Source: Stieleria tagensis (GTDB taxonomy: Bacteria; Planctomycetota; Planctomycetia; Pirellulales; Pirellulaceae). From it: a stretch of 64,000 nucleotides of DNA. A program made the position numbers and the translations under genes. Positions 53,170 to 61,576 of this stretch are shown here, piece by piece. Location: NCBI RefSeq assembly GCF_024129865.1, contig NZ_JAMYFE010000044.1, positions 83,911 through 147,910 on the forward strand, read 5' to 3'. Numbering within the stretch: the first letter of the stretch is position 1; the number at the start of each line of letters is the position of its first letter. The notes under the pieces were generated by a model that did no database searches, was not told where the DNA came from, and saw only the letters and a list, made by a program, of their open reading frames with translations.

Positions 53170-54488
53170 ATCGATTCCCATTTGGCGCTGTGATGAGTCG
53201 TCGTCGCTGGATGCCGACCGCAGTGTCCATTGGCGGTGCGCTGGGGACCAGCGGCTGGTTGCCAAGGATTGCTGCCGCAGCCGATGTCGCCGCCAAACGC
53301 GACGGCCGTCATTGCATTCTGCTGTGGATGTCTGGAGGTCCCAGTCAGATCGACACGTTTGACATGAAACCGAATCATGCCAATGGCGGGTCATTCAGCG
53401 AGGTTGCCACCGCGGTGCCGGGAATCCGGTTCAGTGAGCACCTGCCGGGACTGGCCAAGCAAGCCGATCGACTGGCCATTCTGCGCGGGATGTCGACCAA
53501 AGAGGGCGACCACGAACGCGGCACCACCGTGATGCGCACCGGGCATCCTCTAGGCGGTCCGGTTCGCTATCCCGCCATCGGTTGCTCGCTTTCCAAATCG
53601 CTGCACAACTCCCGGTCACATCTGCCCAGCTATGTCACCGTTTCTCCCGGCCCGTTCGCCCGCCGCTCACTCAGTCCCGGGTTCCTGGGACCAAAATTCG
53701 CGGCGACCTCCGTCAACGGCGCTGCCCCGGGCGACCAAGCGACCTATGCACAGTTGCGTGTTGACCACCTGCGGCCACCTTCATCAATTGATCAGGAACG
53801 TGTCGCCCAGAGGTTGGCGATTTGGGAATCATTGCAGCAAAATTTCTTAAACACCCACCAGACTGAAAATGTGGTGGCTCACGACACCGTTTATCGATCA
53901 GCCATTGAGATGTCAGCCAGTGATGCCAATGACGCATTTGACCTGTCACAAGAACCCGATGTGGTCCGCCGCGCCTATGGCACCGGAACGTTTGGCCAGG
54001 GTTGTTTGTTGGCGCGGCGACTTGTTCAACGTGGCGTTCCGGTTGTCGAAGTCACGCTGGGAGATGGATTGGGCTGGGACACCCATACCGACAATTTTCA
54101 ACGCGTTCGACAATTAAGTGAACAGCTTGACGCTGGCTGGTCCACGCTGATGACTGAATTGGCCGATCTTGGTCTATTGGAAAAAACAACCTTGATGATG
54201 GCCGGTGAATTCGGGCGAACGCCGGTGATCAATAGCAACGGTGGCCGAGACCATTTCCCACAAGCGTTCACTTGCGTGCTCGCCGGCGGTGGCATCGCCG
54301 GTGGTCAAGTCTATGGCCAGACCAGTGCCGACGGGATGGAAGTCACCGACGGCAAGATCGACCAGCAGGACTTGCTGTCGACGCTCTGCACTGCACTGGG
54401 CGTTGATCCGTCTAACGAAAACATCGCCGAAGGTGGACGCCCGATCGCGATCGCCGAAGGCAATGTCATCCGACAGGTCTTGCTGTGA
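53160..54488 (+). CDS. DUF1501 family protein
   Basis: The 442-residue protein has a Tat-like signal (MSRRRWMPTAVSIGGALG) beginning near residue 12. Hallmarks are HCILLWMSGGPSQIDTFDMK, HLPGLAKQADRLAILRGMST, GDHERGTTVMRTGHP, VVEVTLGDGLGWDTHTDNFQ, MMAGEFGRTPVI and GRDHFPQAFTCVLAGGGIAG. It is clearly paralogous to the protein at 10466-11920. I chose the ATG at 53160, inside the end of the upstream gene. Its stop overlaps the GTG of the EF-hand gene, so all three are coupled. Confidence 0.92.
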   Translation: MSLNRFPFGAVMSRRRWMPTAVSIGGALGTSGWLPRIAAAADVAAKRDGRHCILLWMSGGPSQIDTFDMKPNHANGGSFSEVATAVPGIRFSEHLPGLAKQADRLAILRGMSTKEGDHERGTTVMRTGHPLGGPVRYPAIGCSLSKSLHNSRSHLPSYVTVSPGPFARRSLSPGFLGPKFAATSVNGAAPGDQATYAQLRVDHLRPPSSIDQERVAQRLAIWESLQQNFLNTHQTENVVAHDTVYRSAIEMSASDANDAFDLSQEPDVVRRAYGTGTFGQGCLLARRLVQRGVPVVEVTLGDGLGWDTHTDNFQRVRQLSEQLDAGWSTLMTELADLGLLEKTTLMMAGEFGRTPVINSNGGRDHFPQAFTCVLAGGGIAGGQVYGQTSADGMEVTDGKIDQQDLLSTLCTALGVDPSNENIAEGGRPIAIAEGNVIRQVLL

Positions 54489-56182
54489 TTGATCACCGCC
54501 GCGTCCTCGCGGTGATGATCTTGGTCGGTGCGGCTATCGGATGCCAGCGTGACCACACACCGGTCGTGGTCACCCAGCCGCAACCGAAAACGCAACCGCC
54601 GCCGGAAACCACTCCCCCGGCGACCGCGGCCGATTCGTCGCCCGGCGACAGAGATGACTCGGAATCAATCAGTGACACTAACCCCGCTCGCGATACCGAA
54701 CTAACGAACGCCCCTGAACGTGGCAGCGACTCTGAACGTGGCAGCGACTCAGAACCGGGCAGCGACCCTGAACCGGGCAGCGACTCAGAGCAACCGGACG
54801 ATGATTTGGCGGAATCTGCGATCGCGAATCCGCTGCCGCCCTACCTGTTATGGTTTCCGACCTCGGGCGGGCCGTTGTTGGTTGGATTGGAGATTTGGAT
54901 CGGCGAGGCGACGTTGCAAGACGCCTTTGACGCTCGAATTCAATCGATTCAACAGACGTTGCAATCGACCGACGCGACCTTGGGATGGAAACCATTGCTC
55001 CAGCGTGTTTCCGACGACGTGGCAACGTTTGGCCGAAACGCGTCGCGCGTTGCCGGGCAACAGCAGGGATTGATCAAACGCTATGACCGCAACCGCAACC
55101 AGATTGCCGAACCGGCGGAATTGCTGCGTTTCTTGTTTCGCGAGGTGAACTTTGCCAGCCAACTGCGGGTCTACGGGACGGACGCATTCAGTTGGTCCAA
55201 CCGCGCGCATTCACCGTTGTTCAAAGCGTTGGACCGAAACAGCGATCAACGGCTTGATCAACAGGAAATCGCTGCTGCAGAAACGTCGCTGCTGGTGGAC
55301 GTGGACAGAAACTTAGACGGCTGCTTGAGCCCTGACGAACTGGCTGAACTCTCGGATCGCTCGGACGATCCTTGGCAACGGCGGCGGTCGGATCGACATG
55401 GTGAGGTGGCGATGGATCTATCGGACTATGTCGACTGGTCCAACCTGTCGTACTCGATGGGCGGGATGCTCAAACACTCGCCGCTGATCGGTCCACGAAA
55501 CCCGCTGCTCGCAATAGATGCCGACGACGATGGCAGGATCTCTGTCGACGAAGCCCGCACCATCCTGGACGTGTCTCCTGAGTTGACGCTTATCATTCGC
55601 TTCGATTCTCAGACCGGCGACGGGCCGACGGTGCGTGCCGAACTTGCGCCATCACTTGCCGAATCGGCAACCGTCCAAGAACACTTTGCAAATCGAATTC
55701 AGATTTCGACCGCCGCTGCACAGATTGACGTGATCGCACAAGATTCGCCTGGAATGAAAAACGAATCCTCGATCTGGTCCATTCAAGTACGCGGCCGCGC
55801 CGCGGAATCGCCAGATGCCGTGTTTGCCTGGTTGGATTTGAACCACGACCAGATGCTGTCCAGTCGTGAGATCCATTTGGCTGCCGGACGCTTGCAGCAG
55901 ATCTCCCAGGCCGATGGATCACTGGGTGCGGATGCGATTCCCGAGGCGTTGTTGATTCAATTCGGTCGCGGCGAACCCGATCAAGACAACAGGCTGTTCC
56001 AGACCACACCGGTTCGAAAAGACTCCGATGACCGTCCTCGCTGGGCCATCGCAATGGACAGCAACCATGACGGGGACATCAGTCGCAACGAATTCGTTGG
56101 CCCGCTCAAGGCGTTCCAGCAATTAGACGTCAATGGCGATCACTTCTTAAGCAGCGACGAAATCGCACTCGCCACTCCTTAA
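54485..56182 (+). CDS. EF-hand repeat lipoprotein
   Basis: The 565-residue protein starts with a GTG overlapping the upstream stop and has a lipoprotein signal (VMILVGAAIGCQRD; Cys near 20). A Pro/Thr and Asp/Ser-rich linker follows, containing a four-unit hexapeptide repeat (E-R/P-G-S-D-S/P). At least seven EF-hand-type calcium loops come next: DRNRNQIAEPAE, DRNSDQRLDQQE, DVDRNLDGCLSPDE, DADDDGRISVDE, DLNHDQMLSSRE, DSNHDGDISRNE and DVNGDHFLSSDE. It is probably a calcium-binding envelope protein working with the DUF1549/DUF1553 and DUF1501 proteins of the same operon; the role is unknown. Confidence 0.88.
   Translation: MIDHRRVLAVMILVGAAIGCQRDHTPVVVTQPQPKTQPPPETTPPATAADSSPGDRDDSESISDTNPARDTELTNAPERGSDSERGSDSEPGSDPEPGSDSEQPDDDLAESAIANPLPPYLLWFPTSGGPLLVGLEIWIGEATLQDAFDARIQSIQQTLQSTDATLGWKPLLQRVSDDVATFGRNASRVAGQQQGLIKRYDRNRNQIAEPAELLRFLFREVNFASQLRVYGTDAFSWSNRAHSPLFKALDRNSDQRLDQQEIAAAETSLLVDVDRNLDGCLSPDELAELSDRSDDPWQRRRSDRHGEVAMDLSDYVDWSNLSYSMGGMLKHSPLIGPRNPLLAIDADDDGRISVDEARTILDVSPELTLIIRFDSQTGDGPTVRAELAPSLAESATVQEHFANRIQISTAAAQIDVIAQDSPGMKNESSIWSIQVRGRAAESPDAVFAWLDLNHDQMLSSREIHLAAGRLQQISQADGSLGADAIPEALLIQFGRGEPDQDNRLFQTTPVRKDSDDRPRWAIAMDSNHDGDISRNEFVGPLKAFQQLDVNGDHFLSSDEIALATP
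54716..54787 (+). repeat. Four 18-base tandem repeats inside the EF-hand lipoprotein gene
   Basis: Four consecutive 18-base units (GAACGTGGCAGCGACTCT and variants) encode ERGSDS, ERGSDS, EPGSDP and EPGSDS in the linker after the lipobox. Units are in frame, so copy-number change would only alter linker length. Confidence 0.9.
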
Positions 56183-56260
56183 TTCCGCGCCCACCGTAGC
56201 TAGCGACCAGAAACCCGGTGCCATAGAATTGGAGCGAAAACCTACCTTGGGAGCGAACGG

Positions 56261-56767
56261 ATGAGCCTGCTGACTGACCTAAAGAAATTTGCGCTTCGTG
56301 GCAACATGGTCGACCTGGCGATCGGATTCACCGTGGGGGCGGCGTTCACGACGGTCGTCAAGTCGCTCGTCAATGACATCATCATGCCGCCGATCGGTTG
56401 GCTGACGGGCAACGCCGATTTTTCAGATCTGTTCTGGATCTTGAATCTTCCCGATGGCACCACTGTGCCCGAGGGTGGATTCCCAACGTTAAAGGCGGCG
56501 CAAGAGGCGGGGGCGATCACGATCAACTATGGACAGTTTTTTAACAGTTGTTTATCGCTGCTGATCGTCGCTCTGGCGATGTTCTTTATCATCCGTGTGG
56601 TCAACCGAGTCGACGAACAATTGGACGAAGCCTTCGGATCCAAGCCCCCCGAAGGTGAACCGGCTGACAAAAAATGCGATTTCTGTCGCACCACGATCGC
56701 CTACCGCGCCACCCGCTGCCCCAACTGCACCTCCGAGTTGGAAGCCGCCCCACAGGCGACAAATTGA
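56261..56767 (+). CDS. mscL: Large-conductance mechanosensitive channel MscL with zinc-ribbon tail
   Basis: The 168-residue channel protein releases solutes on osmotic downshock. TM1 and its start are typical ([33 protein letters not shown]), as are the periplasmic loop and TM2 ([29 protein letters not shown]). The C-terminus differs from the Escherichia coli form. After [11 protein letters not shown] comes a four-Cys ribbon (C139-x2-C142, C153-x2-C156 in [18 protein letters not shown]). The ATG at 56261 fits the family start. It is monocistronic or the first gene before the small genes and ABC set. Confidence 0.95.
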   Translation: MSLLTDLKKFALRGNMVDLAIGFTVGAAFTTVVKSLVNDIIMPPIGWLTGNADFSDLFWILNLPDGTTVPEGGFPTLKAAQEAGAITINYGQFFNSCLSLLIVALAMFFIIRVVNRVDEQLDEAFGSKPPEGEPADKKCDFCRTTIAYRATRCPNCTSELEAAPQATN

Positions 56768-56846
56768 TGCCAATCTTGCCATGCGATAACCGATTGCGAT
56801 AGGCTCGTGCCGGTAGTGGGGCACTCACGTATTCTTGGTACTTCCG

Positions 56847-57311
56847 ATGGCTGGTCAAGCACTTCTGACAGCGTTGTTGACTGCGTTGATGTACGCCCCG
56901 CCCATCTATGATCCGACTGCGGCGGTGGTCGATCGGTTGCGATCGGTCGGGATGGAATTGCAAGGCCGCGACCCTTGTGCGGGAACGGGGCTGTGCTGTG
57001 GCCTGTTGCCGGTCTACACCGTTGAAGACGTTCATTATGTGACGCTGCCAAATCGCGGGATACAACTCGCCGATCTTCGCGTGCTTTCGCAATTCCCCAA
57101 CCTGCAACAAGTTCGTGCTGCTCGGGCTCTATCACTGATCCAGTATGAAACCGTCGCGGCAGCGGTTCCGGCAGAAGCCTGGATTTTCTGCCGTGTGCGC
57201 CACGGTGACGGTACATTGAAGCGTATCGCTCATCACCAAGGTCGGCCTTGGGTTCCTGATGAGGACACAAATGGTGACGGCGTGGTCAACGACGACGATC
57301 AGTTGAGATGA
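56847..57311 (+). CDS. Hypothetical protein with C-terminal EF-hand-like loop
   Basis: The 154-residue protein has a hydrophobic N-terminus (MAGQALLTALLTALMYAPPI) that could be a signal peptide. A short Cys-containing stretch follows (DPCAGTGLCCGLLPVYTVED), then a leucine-rich-repeat-like piece (LADLRVLSQFPNLQQVRAAR). The C-terminus is a calcium-loop-like DEDTNGDGVVNDDDQ. I do not recognise the family. The ATG at 56847 was chosen over a TTG at 56835. Its stop overlaps the next ATG (ATGA), which supports it as a real gene. Confidence 0.6.
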   Translation: MAGQALLTALLTALMYAPPIYDPTAAVVDRLRSVGMELQGRDPCAGTGLCCGLLPVYTVEDVHYVTLPNRGIQLADLRVLSQFPNLQQVRAARALSLIQYETVAAAVPAEAWIFCRVRHGDGTLKRIAHHQGRPWVPDEDTNGDGVVNDDDQLR

Positions 57312-57613
57312 ATCCATATAAGCCATCGAATCAAAACCTCGACACCGCGACCGACGCCCCTGTCGTGATCGCCCGCGGAGGGATCGTGTCGCTGTTTTGT
57401 TTGGCGATCGGGTCGTTCGGACTGCCGATCGGATTGGTGGTCGTGCTGACGTTTGGATGGTCGAACTACCAAGTCACCTACCGTGGGTTTGCATTTCCGT
57501 TGGGAATTTGTTTGTTGCTCGGCTCGGTCGGATTTCTGCTGATAGGATTTCTGCGAATACGGGCGAAATCCAGACGCCGCGCACTGGCGATGGCTCATCG
57601 ATTCGAAGAATGA
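57308..57613 (+). CDS. Small membrane protein with MNPY start
   Basis: The 101-residue protein starts MNPYKPSNQN, the N-terminus typical of many small planctomycete membrane proteins. It has two TM helices (IVSLFCLAIGSFGLPIGLVV and FPLGICLLLGSVGFLLIGFL) and a basic end (RIRAKSRRRALAMAHR). Function is unknown. It is translationally coupled to the preceding gene and lies about 100 bases ahead of the ABC genes. Confidence 0.7.
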   Translation: MNPYKPSNQNLDTATDAPVVIARGGIVSLFCLAIGSFGLPIGLVVVLTFGWSNYQVTYRGFAFPLGICLLLGSVGFLLIGFLRIRAKSRRRALAMAHRFEE

Positions 57614-57716
57614 AAAACCTGGTCAGAGTAGGCAAGGAATCAATGTCTGGGCCGAACTGCTGCAAGAAACACGTCTAGAATGGACACTCGCGAACTACAC
57701 CGGAAGAGGCGGCAAG

Positions 57717-58718
57717 CTGGACACCATTGTTGATCTTCAGAACGTCACAAAATCCTACGGCGACATCCAAGCGCTGCGCGATGTTTCGCTGCGTATTCCA
57801 ACGGGTGTCACCGGACTGCTGGGGCCCAACGGATCGGGAAAGAGCACGCTGATCAAGGCGTTGTTGGGATTGCTACGAACACAAACCGGTAGCGGCCGGG
57901 TGCTGGATCATGCCTGGCCGCAACAATCACGAGCGATTCGAGATTCGATCGGTTACCTGCCCGAAGACGATTGTTACATCGCCGGATTGGAAGGCATCGA
58001 GTCGGTCACGCTGATGGCTCAGCTGTCCGGTTTACCGACCGGAGAAGCATTGCGTCGCAGCCACGAGATGATGGACTTTTGTGGTTTCGGAGAGGAACGT
58101 TATCGCGAGGTCGAGTCCTATTCCACAGGGATGCGACAGAAGCTGAAATTTGCGCAGACGTTGGTGCATGACCCGCCGCTGCTGATTTTGGATGAACCGA
58201 CCACGGGTCTGGACCCCGATCAGCGTTTGTCGATGTTGCGTCGCATTCGAAATTTAGCAACACAGCATGGAAAATCAGTGATCTTGTCGACACATATTTT
58301 GCCGGATGTAAGAACGGTTTGTGATCACGTCGTGATCCTGGTCGCCGGCACGGTGCGGGTGATGGACACCCTGGAAAACCTAAGTCGCCCGGTCGAGCCG
58401 ACAATGCACCTGTCGATCATGGGTGACCCACAAACGCTGATAGATCGAGTCTCGTCCGCCGGCCATAGCGTCCGTTGGAATGCCCAGACGGGAACGCTAA
58501 CGGTCGGTGGCATCGCTCCCGACCAGACAGCCCAGTTGTGGAGTTGGGCCGCGGAAACCGAAACAGCCGTTCGTCGCTTGGAACCGGCAGTGAACTCGCT
58601 GGAACAGATCTTCATGGACGTCGCCGCGGGAAAGAAAACGTCGGGTAGCACGCAAGAGATTGCTGCGGGATTACACGCTGCAGGATTAGATCCAGAGGCC
58701 GATCGTGCCGGTCCATGA
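57717..58718 (+). CDS. ABC-2 type exporter ATP-binding protein, non-canonical start
   Basis: The open frame encodes a full ABC ATPase: VDLQNVTKSYGDIQALRDVS, Walker A GPNGSGKST (residues 36-44 from 57717), signature YSTGMRQKLKFAQTL, Walker B LLILDEPTTGLDP and an H-loop STHILPDVRTV. No ATG, GTG or TTG lies in frame between 57603 and the TTG at 57861, and that TTG is downstream of Walker A. The best start is CTG at 57717 (giving MDTIVDLQNV), with GGAAGAGG seven bases upstream. An ATT at 57726 is an alternative. It overlaps the permease gene by 14 bases. Confidence 0.85.
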   Translation: MDTIVDLQNVTKSYGDIQALRDVSLRIPTGVTGLLGPNGSGKSTLIKALLGLLRTQTGSGRVLDHAWPQQSRAIRDSIGYLPEDDCYIAGLEGIESVTLMAQLSGLPTGEALRRSHEMMDFCGFGEERYREVESYSTGMRQKLKFAQTLVHDPPLLILDEPTTGLDPDQRLSMLRRIRNLATQHGKSVILSTHILPDVRTVCDHVVILVAGTVRVMDTLENLSRPVEPTMHLSIMGDPQTLIDRVSSAGHSVRWNAQTGTLTVGGIAPDQTAQLWSWAAETETAVRRLEPAVNSLEQIFMDVAAGKKTSGSTQEIAAGLHAAGLDPEADRAGP

Positions 58719-59697
58719 TCTTGGCTATCGAACGTGGCGTGGTGAACGCGCCGCGCACTTTTTACGTCCGTTGGTGGTCGCGCGCGCCGGTATCGCACTG
58801 GTTTTCAAACGGCGTTGGCTGCGGATCATGCTGGTGCTGGCTTGGTTGCCGGTGTTGTTCCCAGCGTTCGGAATCTTTGCGTTTGAATACTCGTCGACCG
58901 AACCTGAACTGCAAGACATGATCGTCGGTCTGGTCAGCCGCCCCCTGCAACAACCCGAATTGGGCGCGTTGATCCGCAACGATCCGGAAGCAGCACGGCA
59001 TCAGGTCTGGTCGACGTTGATCCTAATGTTTTTTCGCTATCCGCAATTGTTTGCAATGGTCGCTCTGATCGGATTGATCGCGCCGTTGTTGGTGTCGTAT
59101 GACTTGCGCACCAAAGCCTACTTGATGTATTTTTCGCGACCACTGTCACCGACGCAGTACATCATCGGAAAATCAGCTGTGATCTGGTGTTTGCTCGGTA
59201 TGGTGGTGACGCTGCCGGCGCTGTTGTTGTACGGTATGGGGGTCCTGCTATCGCCGGATCTATCGGTGGTGCAGCAGACTTGGGACATTCCGCTGCGAAT
59301 TTTTGCCGCGTCATTTGTATTATTGATCCCGACAACGACGCTGGCGATTCTGTTTTCATCACTGACTGCCGAGAGCCGGTATGCGACGTTTTGTTGGTTT
59401 GCGACCTGGGCATTGGGATTTGTCGCCTATCAAATCCTGACCTTTTCGCCCGCCGCAATGTCAGGCGATCGGCCGCGCCGTCGCCGCGGCCCGGTGGACT
59501 GGGAAGCAATGGGGGTCGATTTGGACCGCTGGCGATTGCTGTCCCCGTATCACACGTTGGGCAAGGTCCAGGCCTGGATCTTCGGGCTGGACACCACTTC
59601 GGCGAGCGTGATCCCCTGTGTCGTGCTGTTGGTCGCCATCACCGTTGTCGGTTTCTGGATTGTGCGCCGGCGTATCCTGGCGAGGTTAAGTGTTTGA
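58705..59697 (+). CDS. ABC-2 type exporter permease
   Basis: The 330-residue protein starts MPVHDLGYRTWRGER, an N-terminus common in planctomycete ABC-2 permeases. About six TM segments follow (IMLVLAWLPVLFPAFGIFAF, LFAMVALIGLIAPLLVSYDL, SAVIWCLLGMVVTLPALLLY, IFAASFVLLIPTTTLAILFS, WFATWALGFVAYQILTF and the last at SVIPCVVLLVAITVVGFWIV). The start is GTG at 58705. It is paired with the upstream ATPase. Substrate is unknown. Confidence 0.88.
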   Translation: MPVHDLGYRTWRGERAAHFLRPLVVARAGIALVFKRRWLRIMLVLAWLPVLFPAFGIFAFEYSSTEPELQDMIVGLVSRPLQQPELGALIRNDPEAARHQVWSTLILMFFRYPQLFAMVALIGLIAPLLVSYDLRTKAYLMYFSRPLSPTQYIIGKSAVIWCLLGMVVTLPALLLYGMGVLLSPDLSVVQQTWDIPLRIFAASFVLLIPTTTLAILFSSLTAESRYATFCWFATWALGFVAYQILTFSPAAMSGDRPRRRRGPVDWEAMGVDLDRWRLLSPYHTLGKVQAWIFGLDTTSASVIPCVVLLVAITVVGFWIVRRRILARLSV

Positions 59698-59700
59698 ACG

Positions 59701-60636
59701 ATGATTGAATTGCAACACTTGACCAAGATGTATGGAAACGTGGTCGGTTTGAATGACATCAATGTCACCTTGGATTCGGCAGCCTACGGACTGATCGGCC
59801 CCAACGGATCGGGTAAAACCACGCTGATCAACTTGTTGATCGGTCATTTCCGGCCGACCATCGGCAGCGTCACCGTGTTTGGCAAAACACCGACCCGCAA
59901 CCGCGAAATCCTGCGACGGATCGGCCTGTGCCCGGCGTCTGATGTGTTGTACCCCAATGTTTCAGCGTTGGAATGGGTGCGCTATCAAGTCAGGTTGCAT
60001 GGCATCGATCGACACCAATGTGGCAAATTGGCCGAAGCCGCGCTGGAGATCGTTGGCATGACCGAGGCGATGGGCCGACCGATGGGAACCTATTCGCTGG
60101 GGATGCGGCAACGAACCAAGCTGGCTCAGGCGATTGCACATCAACCGGACCTGCTGATTTTGGATGAACCTTACAACGGGTTGGATCCGGTGGGACGATC
60201 GGAGATGACTACCATTCTAAAATCGTGGGCATCCGAAGGACGCGGACTGTTGTTTGCCAGTCACGTGCTGCAGGAAATCGAGGCGGTCACATCATCCTTT
60301 TTATTGATCCACGGCGGGCGGCTGTTGGCATCTGGGACGGCAAACGAAATTGAATCGATTTTGGCCGACACGCCGCAGGATGTCGTGGTGCTGGGGGCCG
60401 ATGCCAGTCGATTGGTTCAGCGATTGGCCGACGCGCCTTGGGTCAATTCGTTGTCCCTGACTAATCAGCGCACCCAGTTGAACGTTTCGCTAAGTGATAC
60501 CGCTGAGTTCTATCGTTTGATCCCACAGTGGATCAGTGACGATCAGTTGAGTATCGACCGATTGAAAACCTCCAATGGAAATTTGGAAGCGTTGTTCGAA
60601 TCATTGTTGCGGCATCATCGGGGGGAGACGCCATGA
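59701..60636 (+). CDS. ABC-2 type exporter ATP-binding protein
   Basis: The 311-residue ATPase has Walker A GPNGSGKTT near residue 36, signature YSLGMRQRTKLAQAIAHQ, Walker B LLILDEPYNGLDP and H-loop FASHVLQEIE. It is the second ATPase of the set and resembles the one at 57717 in layout. The start ATG lies three bases after the preceding stop, and its own stop overlaps the next ATG (ATGA). Confidence 0.93.
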   Translation: MIELQHLTKMYGNVVGLNDINVTLDSAAYGLIGPNGSGKTTLINLLIGHFRPTIGSVTVFGKTPTRNREILRRIGLCPASDVLYPNVSALEWVRYQVRLHGIDRHQCGKLAEAALEIVGMTEAMGRPMGTYSLGMRQRTKLAQAIAHQPDLLILDEPYNGLDPVGRSEMTTILKSWASEGRGLLFASHVLQEIEAVTSSFLLIHGGRLLASGTANEIESILADTPQDVVVLGADASRLVQRLADAPWVNSLSLTNQRTQLNVSLSDTAEFYRLIPQWISDDQLSIDRLKTSNGNLEALFESLLRHHRGETP

Positions 60637-61427
60637 ATGCATGGAGTTTGCCGTTTGATGTGATGCGTTTCGAACTGCGTCGATCGATGACGCTTGGCCG
60701 GCTGGCACTGTGGTTCCTGTTGGTCGCGTTCCCGGTCGCCATCATCGCAACGATCAGTTCGATCGCCAGAATCAACTTGGGCGCCGAGTTCAATGCTCAG
60801 GAATTGGTCGAACCGTTTGGCATGACGCTGTATTTTCTGGTCCCCGAAGTCACCTGTTTGTTGGGGCTATTGCTGTGGGCAACGCCAGCGATCAGTAGTG
60901 AGATCGAAGGCCAAACATGGGTCTACTTGACCATGCGTTCTGCGGGCCGCAGCACGGTTCTGCTGGGCAAATACATGACCGCTGTTGTCTGGACACTTTC
61001 GGCGGCACTTGTCTCGGTCGGGATCAGCGCGCTGATCATCGGCCCCGAGGTTTCTTTTCGACTGTGGTGGGTGCTATCGGTCTTGTCGGTGCTGTCATGT
61101 GTCGTGCATGCCGCATTGTACGTGTTGATCGGCGCGGTGTTTTACCGCCGCACGATGGTCGCGGCGGTCGTCTACACGATGGTCGTGGAGTATGGCATGT
61201 CGTTTGTTCCAGCACTGGTCAACAAGTTGACGGTCAATTACAGATTACGTGGATTGTTGGCCGACTGGATGGGCTGGGAAGACGCTCGCAGTCAAGCCGA
61301 AAACATCTTCGGCAGTGAATCGGCAACGACCCATGTCTCGATGCTGGCGGTGATGGCACTGACGCTGATCACACTGGCATTGTGGCGCGTCGGAAGAACG
61401 GAGTATCCGACGCAGCAAGAAGGATAG
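60633..61427 (+). CDS. ABC-2 type exporter permease
   Basis: The 264-residue membrane protein has about six hydrophobic helices (LALWFLLVAFPVAIIATISS, MTLYFLVPEVTCLLGLLLWA, AVVWTLSAALVSVGISALII, VLSVLSVLSCVVHAALYVLI and the last near LAVMALTLITLALWRVG). The cytoplasmic segment ISSEIEGQTWVYLTMRSAGR is typical of ABC-2 permeases. It is the last gene of the four-gene exporter set. Substrate is unknown. Confidence 0.87.
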   Translation: MNAWSLPFDVMRFELRRSMTLGRLALWFLLVAFPVAIIATISSIARINLGAEFNAQELVEPFGMTLYFLVPEVTCLLGLLLWATPAISSEIEGQTWVYLTMRSAGRSTVLLGKYMTAVVWTLSAALVSVGISALIIGPEVSFRLWWVLSVLSVLSCVVHAALYVLIGAVFYRRTMVAAVVYTMVVEYGMSFVPALVNKLTVNYRLRGLLADWMGWEDARSQAENIFGSESATTHVSMLAVMALTLITLALWRVGRTEYPTQQEG

Positions 61428-61576
61428 AGCCGGCAGCCGCCCCTTGGCCCCGATCGAACATTCTGACGGGAGTTCAATGCACTTGCGTTTACCTGGTTCT
61501 GTCGTCGAAACAATCAGGACGTCTGAACCCTGGCGGGATCAGCTACGACAATGGCATTCCCCACTAACGACGCCCG

